DNA from: Lentisphaerota bacterium
GTDB lineage: Bacteria > Verrucomicrobiota > Lentisphaeria > Victivallales > Victivallaceae
Direction: 5' to 3'
DNA length: 64,000 nucleotides
Assembly: GCA_015061625.1 (NCBI GenBank)
Contig: SUWG01000003.1
Location: 108,489-172,488, forward strand
Made by a program: the position numbers and the translations under genes. The notes under the pieces are model-generated. The model had not been told where the DNA came from. It did not search any database and was given only the letters and a program-made list of their open reading frames with translations. The first letter of the stretch is position 1. Every line of letters starts with the position of its first letter. Shown piece after piece: positions 36,261 through 46,919 of the stretch.

Positions 36261-38003
36261 ATGGAGCAGGAGAAATTTTTAGAACCTATCGTCGGGGTGA
36301 ATGGCAACATGATCACCGTGGAATACTCCGGCAGGATCATGCAGAATGAAGTGGCGTATGCCGCAGTCGGCGATGCCCGGATCAAATGCGAAGTTATCCG
36401 TGTCCGCGGTAAATATGCCGATCTGCAGGTCTTTGAGAGTACCAACGGTCTCAAAGTCGGTGACATGGTGGAATTCACCGGGGAATTGCTCAGCGTGGAA
36501 CTCGGCCCCGGCCTTTTGACCCAGGTCTATGACGGTTTGCAGAATCCTCTGCCGCTTCTGGCGGAGAAGTCCGGCTTTTTTCTTCAGCGCGGCATCTATC
36601 TGCGTGCGCTCGACCGGGAACGTATCTGGCACTTTACCCCGCTGGCCAAAGCCGGGGATAAAGTTCTGCCCGGCGACCGGATCGGTTTCGTTATGGAAGG
36701 GGTCGTGAAGCACTATATCATGGTTCCGATGCGCTGGCAGGGCGAATATGTTCTGGAAAGTGTCACTGCCGGGGGGGATTACACCATTGACGATACGATG
36801 GCAGTTGCCAAAGATGAAGCGGGCGATACATTCAAAATCACCATGACCCAGCACTGGCCGGTGAAAATTCCGATCTCCGATTATGCTGAAAAACTGTTGC
36901 CGGAAACTCCGCTGATCACCTGTCAGCGCACGATCGACACCTTTTTCCCGGTGGCCACCGGCGGCACATTCTGCACCCCCGGCCCATTCGGGGCGGGCAA
37001 GACGGTGCTTCAGCACGCCATCAGCCAGAATGCCGAAGCCGACGTGGTGGTGATCGCCGCCTGCGGTGAGCGGGCCGGTGAGGTGGTGGAAATTTTGCGG
37101 GAATACCCGGATCTTACCGACCCGCGTACCGGCAGATCGCTGATGGATCGCTCGATAATCATCTGCAATACCAGCAGTATGCCGGTCTCCGCCCGTGAAG
37201 CAAGTGTGTACACGGCGGTGACTCTGGCAGAATATTACCGGCAGATGGGGTTGAATACCTTACTGCTTGCCGACTCCACCAGCCGCTGGGCGCAGGCATT
37301 GCGTGAGATGTCCGGCCGTCTGGAAGAGATCCCCGGTGAAGAGGCATTCCCTGCTTACCTCGAATCTCTGATCGCCAGTTTCTATGAACGTGCCGGTCTG
37401 GTGAAACTGCGCAGCGGCGAAACCGGTTCGATCACCATCGGCGGATCGGTTTCACCCGCCGGAGGAAACTTTGAGGAACCGGTGACCCAGGCGACCCTTA
37501 AAGTGGTCGGTGCATTTCTGGGGCTTTCCCGTGAACGCTCCGATGCCCGCCGCTATCCGGCGATCCATCCGCTGGATAGCTGGAGCAAATATCCCAGTAT
37601 CGTGGATAAGCAGTTGTTGGCCTTTGCCAGAGGCATTCTGCACCGCGGTTCGGAAGTCAACCAGATGATGAAGGTCATCGGCGAGGAAGGTACGGCGATG
37701 GAGGATTTCATCGTCTATCTGAAAAGCGAATTCCTTGACTATACCTATTTACAGCAGAATACCTTTGATCAGATCGACGGTGCGACCCCGGCGGAGCGTC
37801 AGCGGATCATGTTCGACGATGTGTCACGGGTGTTGAAAACGGCATTTGACTTTGACGACAAGGAAACGGCCCGTAAATTCTTCCTCGAATTGCGTCAGCT
37901 TTTCACCGACCGCAACTACATGGCTCTGGATAGTGACGAATACCGTGAGCAGAGTGCTTTGATCGAAAAATTAATCTCCACAGGGAGCAGAAAAGATGCG
38001 TAA
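36261..38003 (+). CDS. atpA: V-type ATP synthase subunit A
   Basis: [16 protein letters not shown]-loop, [29 protein letters not shown]. Confidence 0.95.
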   Translation: MEQEKFLEPIVGVNGNMITVEYSGRIMQNEVAYAAVGDARIKCEVIRVRGKYADLQVFESTNGLKVGDMVEFTGELLSVELGPGLLTQVYDGLQNPLPLLAEKSGFFLQRGIYLRALDRERIWHFTPLAKAGDKVLPGDRIGFVMEGVVKHYIMVPMRWQGEYVLESVTAGGDYTIDDTMAVAKDEAGDTFKITMTQHWPVKIPISDYAEKLLPETPLITCQRTIDTFFPVATGGTFCTPGPFGAGKTVLQHAISQNAEADVVVIAACGERAGEVVEILREYPDLTDPRTGRSLMDRSIIICNTSSMPVSAREASVYTAVTLAEYYRQMGLNTLLLADSTSRWAQALREMSGRLEEIPGEEAFPAYLESLIASFYERAGLVKLRSGETGSITIGGSVSPAGGNFEEPVTQATLKVVGAFLGLSRERSDARRYPAIHPLDSWSKYPSIVDKQLLAFARGILHRGSEVNQMMKVIGEEGTAMEDFIVYLKSEFLDYTYLQQNTFDQIDGATPAERQRIMFDDVSRVLKTAFDFDDKETARKFFLELRQLFTDRNYMALDSDEYREQSALIEKLISTGSRKDA

Positions 38004-39294
38004 GGTTTATCACAAGATCATCAAAATTTCCGGCAACGTCATCACCGTCGAAGCCGAAGGTGCCGCTTACAATGAACTTGCGGAAGTGACTTCCGCCAGA
38101 GGTGTTTCTCTGGCCCAGGTCATCCGGCTCGACGGCAATCAGGTTTCTTTGCAGGTCTTTGCCGGAGCCAGAGGGATCAGCACCGGGGATCAGATCCGTT
38201 TTCTGGGCCGGGAAATGACTGTTTCCGGTTCCGAAGCGTTGCTGGGCCGGGTTTTCAACGGTCGCGGTCTGCCCCGTGACAACCGTCCGGAAGTCAGTGA
38301 TGAACCGACCGCCATCGGTGCGCCGTCGGTCAATCCTGCCAAACGTATCATCCCCCGGAATATGATCCGTACCAATATTCCGATGATCGACGTTTTCAAT
38401 ACTCTGGTCGAATCCCAGAAACTGCCGATCTTTTCCGTGGCCGGTGAACCTTACAATGAACTTCTCGCCCGTATCGCATTGCAGGCGGAAGTCGATGTGA
38501 TCATTCTCGGCGGCATGGGGTTGAAGTATGACGATTATCTGATTTTCAAACGCACGCTGGATGAGCATGGCGCATTGGGACGCACGGTGATGTTCATCCA
38601 CACGGCCGCCGATCCGGTGGTGGAGTGCCTGATGGTGCCGGATATGTCACTGGCAGTGGCGGAGTCTTACGCACTCAAAGGCAAACGGGTGCTGGTGCTG
38701 CTGACCGATATGACCAACTTCGCCGATGCACTCAAAGAGATCGCTGTCACCATGGAGCAGATCCCCGCCACCCGCGGTTATCCGGGCGACCTTTACAGTC
38801 AGTTGGCCGGCCGTTATGAAAAGGCAGTGGACTTTGACAGTGCCGGATCGATCACCATTCTGGCGGTGACGACCATGCCCGGCGATGATGTCACCCACCC
38901 GGTGCCGGATAATACCGGATATATTACGGAGGGCCAGTTCTATCTCAAAGGCGGACGCATCGAACCATTCGGTTCGCTTTCCCGGCTCAAACAGCAGGTC
39001 AACGGCCGCACCCGCAGTGACCACCGGGCGATCATGGATGCGATGATCCGGCTGTTTTCCGACTACCGCAGCACTCTGGAAAAGCAATCCATGGGCTTCC
39101 GGATGTCGGCCTGGGATGAAAAGTTGCTCAAATACGGCAAACGTTTTGAAAATGAGATGATGGATCTTTCGGTCAATATCCCGCTGGAAGCCGCACTGGA
39201 TCTGGGCTGGGAGATTCTGGCTGATTGTTTTGACCGCAACGAGGTCGGTATCAAAACCGACCTGATCGAAGAATACTGGCCGGAAAAAGCATAA
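37996..39294 (+). CDS. atpB: V-type ATP synthase subunit B
   Basis: [44 protein letters not shown]. Confidence 0.95.
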   Translation: MRKVYHKIIKISGNVITVEAEGAAYNELAEVTSARGVSLAQVIRLDGNQVSLQVFAGARGISTGDQIRFLGREMTVSGSEALLGRVFNGRGLPRDNRPEVSDEPTAIGAPSVNPAKRIIPRNMIRTNIPMIDVFNTLVESQKLPIFSVAGEPYNELLARIALQAEVDVIILGGMGLKYDDYLIFKRTLDEHGALGRTVMFIHTAADPVVECLMVPDMSLAVAESYALKGKRVLVLLTDMTNFADALKEIAVTMEQIPATRGYPGDLYSQLAGRYEKAVDFDSAGSITILAVTTMPGDDVTHPVPDNTGYITEGQFYLKGGRIEPFGSLSRLKQQVNGRTRSDHRAIMDAMIRLFSDYRSTLEKQSMGFRMSAWDEKLLKYGKRFENEMMDLSVNIPLEAALDLGWEILADCFDRNEVGIKTDLIEEYWPEKA

Positions 39295-39899
39295 TGGCAA
39301 AGATCAAATATACCAAAACCGAGCAGAAGCATCAGCAGGATGCGTTGAAGCAGTTCAACCGCTTCCTGCCGACTCTGCAACTCAAGAAACAGCAGCTTCA
39401 GCAGGAGGTGCGTTTGAGCGTGGAAAAACTTACCGCCAACCGCATCGCCCGCAAAGAGGCTCTGGATAAACTTGCCGGTTTACTGTTGTTTTTCAGTTCA
39501 CCGCAGGAAGCGGAAAAATTCACTGCATTGGTGGAAGTTGTCACCATTGATACTTCCACGGTCAATATCGCCGGAATCACCATCCCGGTTTTTGACAAGG
39601 TGGAATTTGCCGATATCCACTGGGATCTGCTGAATACTCCGTGGCATACTGACGAGTGTGTTGCCGCTCTTAAAGATTCACTGTCGTTGCGTGCCGAGGG
39701 CAAAGTGCTGGAAAAACAGTATCAACTGCTGCTGGCGGAATTGACCACCACCACCCAGCGGGTGAACCTCTTTGAAAAGGTGAAGATTCCCGAATGTAAA
39801 GAGAATATCCGCCGGATCAAGATCCAGTTGGGTGATATGGAAACCAGTGCCGTCGCCCGGAGCAAGATCGCCAAAAGCAAATCGCAGAAACTGTTATAA
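39294..39899 (+). CDS. atpD: V-type ATP synthase subunit D
   Basis: Coiled-coil protein, VNLFEKVKIPECKENIRRIKIQLGDMETSAVARSKIAK. Confidence 0.9.
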   Translation: MAKIKYTKTEQKHQQDALKQFNRFLPTLQLKKQQLQQEVRLSVEKLTANRIARKEALDKLAGLLLFFSSPQEAEKFTALVEVVTIDTSTVNIAGITIPVFDKVEFADIHWDLLNTPWHTDECVAALKDSLSLRAEGKVLEKQYQLLLAELTTTTQRVNLFEKVKIPECKENIRRIKIQLGDMETSAVARSKIAKSKSQKLL

Positions 39900-39933
39900 G
39901 ACGCATTAGTTGATGGGGATGCCGTTGACACTG

Positions 39934-39962
39934 TTGAAAAACGGTGATCGGCGGCGTATATT
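39934..39962 (+). promoter_or_regulatory. Sigma70-type promoter abutting the LeuA-family start codon
   Basis: TTGAAA-N17-TATATT; -10 ends at the base before ATG 39963. Confidence 0.6.
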
Positions 39963-41504
39963 ATGAGCATGAACAGCAAAGTTAAACATCCGTACATCGA
40001 AATTCTCGACACCACCTTGCGTGATGGCGAGCAGACACCGGGAGTCAGTTTTTCCCCACAGGAAAAACTGGAGATCTCCCGTCTGCTGCTTTCCAGAGTC
40101 AAGGTAGACCGTCTGGAATTGGCCAGTGCCGGAGTTTCCGAAGGCGAAGCGCAGGCGGTGAAAGAGATCATCCGCTGGGCGGAGCCGCATGGATTTCTGC
40201 ATCAACTGGAAATCCTCGGTTTTATCGATAACGGCAAATCGACCGCATGGATTTCCGGAGTCGGCGGCAAAGTGGTCAATCTGGTGGCCAAAGGTTCGGT
40301 GGAGCATTGCCGGTTGCAGTTGCGCAAAACCCCGACCCGGCACATCGACGATGTCGTGCGGGAGATCAAACGTGCCGCCGATGCCGGTCTGGAAATAAAT
40401 CTGTACCTTGAAGCGTGGTCGGAAGGGATGAAAAAGGATTATCCATTCATCTGCGAATTGATCCATGCGGTCGGCGAATTGCCGGTCAAAAGGGTGATGC
40501 TGGCCGATACGCTGGGGTTGCTTTCGCCGGATGAAGCGGGGCGTTATGCTCAATGGATGGTGGCGGCTTTCCCCGAAAAACATTTTGAATTTCACGGTCA
40601 CAACGATTACGGTCTGGTCAATGCCAATTCACTGGCGGCGGTCAATGCCGGATTTGCCGGAGTGCATACCACCATCAACGGTCTCGGTGAAAGAGCCGGT
40701 AATCTGCCGTTGGCACAATTTGTAGTGGCCCTGCATGATTTTACCGCCCGGCGCACGAAGATCGTGGAAAAGGAGTTGCATCACGCCTCCCAGCTTATCC
40801 AGTCATTTTCCGGCAAACGCTGTCCGTGGAATATGCCGGTCGTCGGCAGTGATGTTTACACCCACACTTGCGGGGTACACGCCGACGGCGATCAGAAAGG
40901 CGGACTTTACGGCAACAAACTGCGTCCGGAGCGTTTCGGCAGACAGCGGGATATCGCATTGGGAAAACTGGCGGGCAAAGCCTCGATCGAAACGATTCTG
41001 GAAGATACCGCATGGAATACCGTTCTTTCTCCGGAACAAAAGGAGCATCTGCTTTCGGAGATCATCCGTCTGGGAGATAAGAAAAAGACCGTATCGGTCG
41101 CCGACCTGCCGTATATTGTTGCGGGGGTGAAAAAGACTCCGCTCAATAAAGTTTTCCGGATCACGGCGGCGGATTTTACTTCCAAACTCCACGGTTTGGC
41201 CAGTTCTCATGTGGCAGTGGAATTCAACGGCCGTCAGGCCGAAGCATCGGCCAAAGGCGACGGCGGTTACGATGCCTTTGTCAAGGCGTTGAAAAAGTGT
41301 TTGAAAGAATTCAATATCACCATGCCGAAACTGGTGGATTACGAAGAACGTATCCCGCCCGGCGGTCGGACTGATGCCATCGTGGAAACCACGATCACCT
41401 GGAGTTACGGCGGCCGGACTCATATAACTACCGGGGTCGATTCCGACCAGGTGCTTTCTGCGGTGGCGGCGACGGAAAAGATGATCAACTTCATGGTGCA
41501 GTAA
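39963..41504 (+). CDS. 2-isopropylmalate synthase / citramalate synthase family enzyme
   Basis: IEILDTTLRDGEQTPGVSFS, FHGHNDYGLVNANSLAAVNAGF, GLGERAGNLPL; C-terminal regulatory domain. Confidence 0.85.
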   Translation: MSMNSKVKHPYIEILDTTLRDGEQTPGVSFSPQEKLEISRLLLSRVKVDRLELASAGVSEGEAQAVKEIIRWAEPHGFLHQLEILGFIDNGKSTAWISGVGGKVVNLVAKGSVEHCRLQLRKTPTRHIDDVVREIKRAADAGLEINLYLEAWSEGMKKDYPFICELIHAVGELPVKRVMLADTLGLLSPDEAGRYAQWMVAAFPEKHFEFHGHNDYGLVNANSLAAVNAGFAGVHTTINGLGERAGNLPLAQFVVALHDFTARRTKIVEKELHHASQLIQSFSGKRCPWNMPVVGSDVYTHTCGVHADGDQKGGLYGNKLRPERFGRQRDIALGKLAGKASIETILEDTAWNTVLSPEQKEHLLSEIIRLGDKKKTVSVADLPYIVAGVKKTPLNKVFRITAADFTSKLHGLASSHVAVEFNGRQAEASAKGDGGYDAFVKALKKCLKEFNITMPKLVDYEERIPPGGRTDAIVETTITWSYGGRTHITTGVDSDQVLSAVAATEKMINFMVQ

Positions 41505-41505
41505 G

Positions 41506-42576
41506 ATGGGAAAACTTTATCTGATATCCGGCGACGATGACTTTGCCCGTAAACAGCGGGCAAGGGAAACTGTTATCATGCTTGCCGGGGGAGGGGAACC
41601 GGAAAATGCCGATGATGTGGAAATCATTCAGGGTGATCTGCCGGAGTTGAAAAATGAGGTGATCGCCGACCGTTTTCTGGAGTCGTTGCGCACTCCGCCG
41701 TTTCTGGCTCCGCAAAAGATCGTCTGGATGCGTCATCATCCGGATCTGGATTCATTGACTTCTGATTCCGCTCCGGCAGTGGTAAAGGAACTGGCGGCAT
41801 TTCTGTCGGCGGCTCTGCCGGAGGAGTTGTCAGTGGTCATCGACGGCCCCGGTCTGGATAAACGCAAAACTCTCTGGAAAACGCTGACCAAAGCCGGAGC
41901 AGTTATCGAATTATCCAATATCACCCGTGCCACTGACCGTAATTTTGCGGAAACCCGCCGCAATATCCTCAATAATTTTGCCAAAACCACCGGTAAACGT
42001 CTGCGGCCGGATGCCATGCAGTATCTTACCGAGGTCATCGGCGGAGATTCCGGCATATTGGCCAATGAACTGGATAAACTTGCCAGTTACACCGGCAATG
42101 CTCCGGAAATAACCTTGAATGACTGCCGGGCGATCGTCAGCCGCACTCCGGAAGCGGTCATCTGGGAGTATACCGAGGCGATCCAGAATGGCCGCAAAGA
42201 GTTGGCATTGCATTCACTTGCTCTGCTGGGCAGACAGAATGAACAGGGATTTGAATTGAAACTTATCGCCTTGCTTTCCAATTCATTTCAAAAAACACTG
42301 AACTGCCGTCAGGCGATGCAGGAGTTGGGCATCCGCCATCCGTCGCCGGGAGCGTTTGAAAATATTTCCGATGAGATCAAAGCCAAATATCCGGATAATC
42401 CGCTGATAAAACTGCATCCTTACCGGGCATTCAAAATGTGTGAAGCTGCAGTGAAACTTGATGGAGCATCTATTGCCCGCAAATTGACTTTGATCCGCAA
42501 TGCCAACCGCGCTCTGGTTTCCGGCGGCGGCGATCCCCGGATGACATTGGAACAACTTACTATCAATCTTTGTTGA
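41506..42576 (+). CDS. holA: DNA polymerase III subunit delta
   Basis: 356 aa; MGKLYLISGDDDFARKQ..., GNELDKL-type motif LANELDKLASYTG. Confidence 0.8.
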   Translation: MGKLYLISGDDDFARKQRARETVIMLAGGGEPENADDVEIIQGDLPELKNEVIADRFLESLRTPPFLAPQKIVWMRHHPDLDSLTSDSAPAVVKELAAFLSAALPEELSVVIDGPGLDKRKTLWKTLTKAGAVIELSNITRATDRNFAETRRNILNNFAKTTGKRLRPDAMQYLTEVIGGDSGILANELDKLASYTGNAPEITLNDCRAIVSRTPEAVIWEYTEAIQNGRKELALHSLALLGRQNEQGFELKLIALLSNSFQKTLNCRQAMQELGIRHPSPGAFENISDEIKAKYPDNPLIKLHPYRAFKMCEAAVKLDGASIARKLTLIRNANRALVSGGGDPRMTLEQLTINLC

Positions 42577-42578
42577 TC

Positions 42579-43334
42579 ATGAAGATTTTGCGCTGTACCG
42601 TAAAAATCATACTGCTCATTTTGTGGGGCTTGCTGCTGATGCTTCCGGCGGTGCTGTCATATATCGGATTATCCCGGTGGCAGCGGGTGCGCCGGGGGGC
42701 ATTCTGGGCGCAATTCTGGGCGCGTGGTGCGGCGAAGATCGCCGGAGTTAAAACGGTGGTTCACGGTGAGATACCGCAGGGGACGGGGGCGTTGCTGGTT
42801 TCCAACCACCTCGGCTATCTGGATATACTGGCTCATGCGTGTAATTTCCGCATCCGTTTCACGCCCAATAACGGTATAAAACATTGGCCTTTTATCGGTC
42901 AGTTGGTGGCGTTGAGTGTGCCGGTGTGGATCGATCGCAAGCACCCGCGCAAAGCGGCCGGTTATGCGGAAGTTTTTCAGCAGACGATGGATAACGGGGT
43001 GTCGCTTCTGGTCTATCCGGAAGGAACGAGTACCGATGGCAAACATGGTATGCTGCCATTCAAATCGACGGTGTTTGCGGCGGTGCATCCGGGAACTCCG
43101 ATCGTGCCGATGGTGTTGTTTTACCATGAGACACCGGCAAATTCTGCTCCGGCGGCGTGGTTCGATGATACCGGTTTTGCCGCTCATGCGATCGGAGTGC
43201 TGGGATTGAAAAAAGTGGTGATAGACCTTTATATTATGCCGGAAATGTACGCAAAAGAGGGCGAAGAACGCAAGGTTTTGGCCCGCCGGGTGCGGGAGGC
43301 AATGCTTGAGGAGTATAATAAATATGCACAATGA
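42579..43334 (+). CDS. plsC: 1-acyl-sn-glycerol-3-phosphate acyltransferase
   Basis: VSNHLGYLDILAH (NHxxxxD-like) and VYPEGTSTDG. Confidence 0.85.
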   Translation: MKILRCTVKIILLILWGLLLMLPAVLSYIGLSRWQRVRRGAFWAQFWARGAAKIAGVKTVVHGEIPQGTGALLVSNHLGYLDILAHACNFRIRFTPNNGIKHWPFIGQLVALSVPVWIDRKHPRKAAGYAEVFQQTMDNGVSLLVYPEGTSTDGKHGMLPFKSTVFAAVHPGTPIVPMVLFYHETPANSAPAAWFDDTGFAAHAIGVLGLKKVVIDLYIMPEMYAKEGEERKVLARRVREAMLEEYNKYAQ

Positions 43335-44043
43335 ATTGATCGGGGTTTCCGGAGCGTTGTGCCGGGTGTGGCAGAGATTTTTCAATTTACCGCTTACCGG
43401 CAGATGGAAAAAAGTTGCGGAGGATAACGGCCGCCAATATGAAGCAGCCGCCATTGCCGGGGCGTGCTGGCTGACCGGAGTGTCGATCGCATTGATTGGA
43501 GTGCTGTTGTCGGTGCTGTTCAACCGTTTTGTTGGTGCGGCAGTATTTGTTCTGCTGGCATACGGTGCGCTTTTGAAACATGACCGGGGCAGCGGCGACG
43601 GCATGATCGCTCAAATCATCGCATCCAAACTGCCCGGAGAATACATTCCCTTTGATTTGATCATTCCGATATTGACGGTGCTGGTGAAACTCTTTTTGCT
43701 GGCGGTGATATTTTTCTATGGTTCGCCGTGGTTTCTCGGCTGTGTTTTTGCCGGTGGAGCGGCGATGGAGGTTTATCTGGCGGGGGAAATGCAAGTTTCC
43801 CCGCCGTTGATCGACGCTTCCGGAACTTCCCGGAAAAGATTCTGGGTGGTGCTGGGTGCGGTTTTTATCATCTCATTTTTTATTTCTGCGCTGGCGGCCA
43901 GTTGCGGGGTTCTGGCATTTGTGCTGTTGTGGAAATATGCCGCCGGACAGACGGCGGCAAGGGGGATCACCCTGCAGGGGATCCGCGGTTACGGAGCGAT
44001 TTGTGTCTGGTTGATGCTGATTGCCGGAGTGTTGACGATTTGA
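43324..44043 (+). CDS. Hypothetical polytopic membrane protein
   Basis: Several hydrophobic segments; start at MHNELIGV. Confidence 0.5.
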   Translation: MHNELIGVSGALCRVWQRFFNLPLTGRWKKVAEDNGRQYEAAAIAGACWLTGVSIALIGVLLSVLFNRFVGAAVFVLLAYGALLKHDRGSGDGMIAQIIASKLPGEYIPFDLIIPILTVLVKLFLLAVIFFYGSPWFLGCVFAGGAAMEVYLAGEMQVSPPLIDASGTSRKRFWVVLGAVFIISFFISALAASCGVLAFVLLWKYAAGQTAARGITLQGIRGYGAICVWLMLIAGVLTI

Positions 44044-44104
44044 AAAAATATCCATTTGAAGTTATATTATAGAATTTACCAAAAAACAGAAAAGAGGTGC
44101 AGTT

Positions 44105-45337
44105 ATGGCGACGTTACAGCCGTTTCACGGATTGGTGCCGACCCCGGATAAGGCGGCGATGGTTTCAGCAGTTCCCTACGATGTGGTCAACAGTGAAGAA
44201 GCGGCAGTGCTTGCCGCCGGAAATCCTTTGAGTTTTCTGCACGTTTCCCGCCCGGAAATCGATCTTGAGCCGGGTATCGATCTGCACGATGACAAAGTTT
44301 ATGCCCAGGCCAAAGCGGCTTTTGACCGGATCATTGCCGAAGCTCCGCTGACGCTCGATGCCGGTGAACATCTTTATATTTACCGGTTGATCATGAATGG
44401 CCGCAGTCAGACCGGGGTCATCGGTGCCGCCAGTGCCGCAGAATACAATGCCGGGATCATCAAAAAACATGAAAAGACCCGCAAAGATAAAGAAGATGAC
44501 CGTACCCGTCATGTGATGACATTGCGTTCCCATACCGGTCCGGCGTTTTTCACTTACCGTGCCGTGGATAAGATCAATGCTCTGATCAAAGCGGAAACGG
44601 CGGCGGTGCCGACCTTTGATTTTACTGCTCCGGATGGTATTCAGCATACGGTCTGGCGCATGGATGAAGCCAAAAGTGCCGAATTGTCTGCCTTGTTTGC
44701 CGCCGAAGTGCCGGTTTTCTATATTGCCGACGGTCACCACCGCAGTGCGGCGGCCGCCCGTACTGCCGCCGAATGTGCGCCGAATAATCCGGCTCATACC
44801 GGCAAAGAGGATTACAACTTTTTCCTGACCGTGGCATTCCCCGACAGCGAATTGGCGATCATGCCCTACAACCGGGCGGTCAAAACGCTCAACGGATTGG
44901 ATGAAGCCGGTTTTATTGCCGCTTTGGAAAAGGAATTTACCGTGAGCGATGCCGCTGACGGTGTGGTTGCCAAGCCGGGCGAATTCAAATTCTATATGAA
45001 TGGGGCATGGCGTTTGGCGGTGCCGAAATTTGATATCAGCAAATTTGACGAGATCGGCCGTCTGGATGCCAGTTGGCTTCAGGATCGGGTGCTGGCTCCG
45101 ATACTGGGTATCGATGATCCGCGCACGAGTACGGGTATCGACTTCATCGGCGGTATCCGCGGCACGGCGGAATTGGAAAAACTGGTCAATACCGGAAGCC
45201 ATGCGGTGACGATCTCACTTCACGCGGTGACTCTGGATCAGTTGATGGCGATTGCGGATGCGGGCAAGATCATGCCGCCGAAATCGACCTGGTTTGAGCC
45301 GAAATTGCGCGACGGATTGGTTTCTCACAACTTTTAA
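44105..45337 (+). CDS. DUF1015 family protein
   Basis: LVPTPDKAAMVSAVPYDVVN...HVSRPEIDL, FYIADGHHRSAAAART. Confidence 0.88.
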   Translation: MATLQPFHGLVPTPDKAAMVSAVPYDVVNSEEAAVLAAGNPLSFLHVSRPEIDLEPGIDLHDDKVYAQAKAAFDRIIAEAPLTLDAGEHLYIYRLIMNGRSQTGVIGAASAAEYNAGIIKKHEKTRKDKEDDRTRHVMTLRSHTGPAFFTYRAVDKINALIKAETAAVPTFDFTAPDGIQHTVWRMDEAKSAELSALFAAEVPVFYIADGHHRSAAAARTAAECAPNNPAHTGKEDYNFFLTVAFPDSELAIMPYNRAVKTLNGLDEAGFIAALEKEFTVSDAADGVVAKPGEFKFYMNGAWRLAVPKFDISKFDEIGRLDASWLQDRVLAPILGIDDPRTSTGIDFIGGIRGTAELEKLVNTGSHAVTISLHAVTLDQLMAIADAGKIMPPKSTWFEPKLRDGLVSHNF

Positions 45338-45438
45338 TGATAAAAATGCCATTTGCAACTTGCAATTTTGAAAAAGTGGTGTATTTTATCTGAATGTCAA
45401 GTGCAATATTTGTAAATTTTTAATAAGGAGACTCAATC

Positions 45439-45687
45439 ATGGCACATAAAAAAGGACAGTCCAGCAGCCGTAACGGCCGCGACAGCAATCCGAAGTTCCT
45501 CGGTGTCAAAGCTTACAGCAGTGAATTTGTGACTGCCGGTTCGATCATCGTCCGTCAGCGCGGTACCCGTTTCCGTCCCGGCAACAATGTCGGTTGCGGT
45601 CGTGACTTCACTCTTTTCGCTCTTTGCGACGGAACTGTTGAGTTCGTTCGTGAGCAGCGCAAAGTCAACGTCATTCCTGCGCAGTAA
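45439..45687 (+). CDS. rpmA: 50S ribosomal protein L27
   Basis: [26 protein letters not shown]...[15 protein letters not shown]. Confidence 0.95.
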   Translation: MAHKKGQSSSRNGRDSNPKFLGVKAYSSEFVTAGSIIVRQRGTRFRPGNNVGCGRDFTLFALCDGTVEFVREQRKVNVIPAQ

Positions 45688-45721
45688 TCTGCTGTGCCGG
45701 AAAGGGCAAAATTTGACGTAT

Positions 45722-45757
45722 ATCCCCGGTTCGGTTGCTGAATCCGGGGATTTTTTG
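45722..45757 (+). terminator. Intrinsic terminator after rpmA
   Basis: ATCCCCGG...CCGGGGAT-TTTTTT. Confidence 0.8.
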
Positions 45758-45790
45758 TATATATTCTGTATAGGAAAGGTGCGGTAAATA

Positions 45791-46816
45791 ATGTTTGTTG
45801 ACAGAACTCAAATCACGGTGAAAAGCGGTGATGGCGGCAATGGCTGTTGCAGTTTCCGCCGGGAAAAATTCATCCCCAAGGGCGGGCCTGACGGCGGAGA
45901 CGGCGGAAATGGCGGCGATGTGATTCTGGAAAGCACCACCAGCGAGCAGAATCTTAATTCTCTGGTCTACCGCCGGCGTTACTGTGCCGCCAACGGTCCC
46001 GGCGGGCAAGGTTCGGATATGCATGGCAGAAATGCCGATGCCATCGTGGTCAAAGTGCCGGTCGGCACGGTCATCCGGGATGCGGCGACCGGCGAGGTAC
46101 TGGCTGATCTGGATACTCCCGGAGCGCAGGTGGTCGTGGCCAAAGGCGGCCGGGGCGGCCGGGGCAATGCCCGTTTTGCCACCAGCACCAACCGTGCGCC
46201 CAGACGGCGGGAACTGGGATTTCCCGGTGAGGAAAAAATGCTTGATCTGGAGTTGAAGTTGATCGCCGATGCCGGTCTGGTCGGTTATCCCAATGCCGGA
46301 AAATCCACGTTGCTCACCCGTATTTCCGGAGCGCGGCCCAAAGTGGCGGCGTATCCGTTTACCACCTTGCATCCGGTGATCGGAGTGGCAGAGTATTTTG
46401 ACTATGCCAGAGTGAATGTGGCGGATATCCCCGGTCTGATCGACGGGGCCCATGCCAACGTCGGTCTGGGGCATGAATTTCTGCGGCATATCGAAAGAAC
46501 CAAAGTGCTGGTTTATGTGCTGGATATGGGCGGAGTTGACGGCCGTGATCCGCTGGATGATTACGAGAATCTCAAAAAAGAACTTGAACTTTACAAAGAT
46601 GGACTTGCCGGTCGTCCGTCTCTGATCGTGGCGAATAAGATGGATGTAGCTGGTGCGGCGGAAAATCTGACCCGGCTTCAGGAAAAACTGGGCAGGAATG
46701 CTCCGGCTCTTTTTGCCTTGCAGCCTGACGGTGATTGTTCAGAATTCCTCGATGCATTGCGCGCTCTGGTCAAGGCTAATTCCAGTGAAGAGGAAGCCGC
46801 GTTGCGCCGGTTGTAA
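45791..46816 (+). CDS. obgE: GTPase Obg/CgtA
   Basis: Gly-rich OBG fold GGDGGNGGDVI, GYPNAGKSTLL, DIPGLIDGAH. Confidence 0.95.
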   Translation: MFVDRTQITVKSGDGGNGCCSFRREKFIPKGGPDGGDGGNGGDVILESTTSEQNLNSLVYRRRYCAANGPGGQGSDMHGRNADAIVVKVPVGTVIRDAATGEVLADLDTPGAQVVVAKGGRGGRGNARFATSTNRAPRRRELGFPGEEKMLDLELKLIADAGLVGYPNAGKSTLLTRISGARPKVAAYPFTTLHPVIGVAEYFDYARVNVADIPGLIDGAHANVGLGHEFLRHIERTKVLVYVLDMGGVDGRDPLDDYENLKKELELYKDGLAGRPSLIVANKMDVAGAAENLTRLQEKLGRNAPALFALQPDGDCSEFLDALRALVKANSSEEEAALRRL

Positions 46817-46831
46817 ACGCTTGCAGATGTA

Positions 46832-46876
46832 AAAAACGGCATTTTTTTCAAAAAAAGTGAAAAAAATGCCGTTTTT
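46832..46876. terminator. Perfect 18-bp-stem bidirectional terminator after obgE
   Basis: AAAAACGGCATTTTTTTC-N9-GAAAAAAATGCCGTTTTT. Confidence 0.85.
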
Positions 46877-46919
46877 GGTGGAAAAAATTTGCATAATTGC
46901 GCTTTGACAAGTATATTAT

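Noticed and set aside
43324-44043. Cobalamin synthase (CobS)-like assignment
   Set aside because: Polytopic and of similar length, but I could not identify the expected conserved acidic motifs; left as hypothetical
44165-45202. 345-aa minus-strand ORF antisense to DUF1015 gene
   Set aside because: Shadow ORF of a well-supported DUF1015 gene
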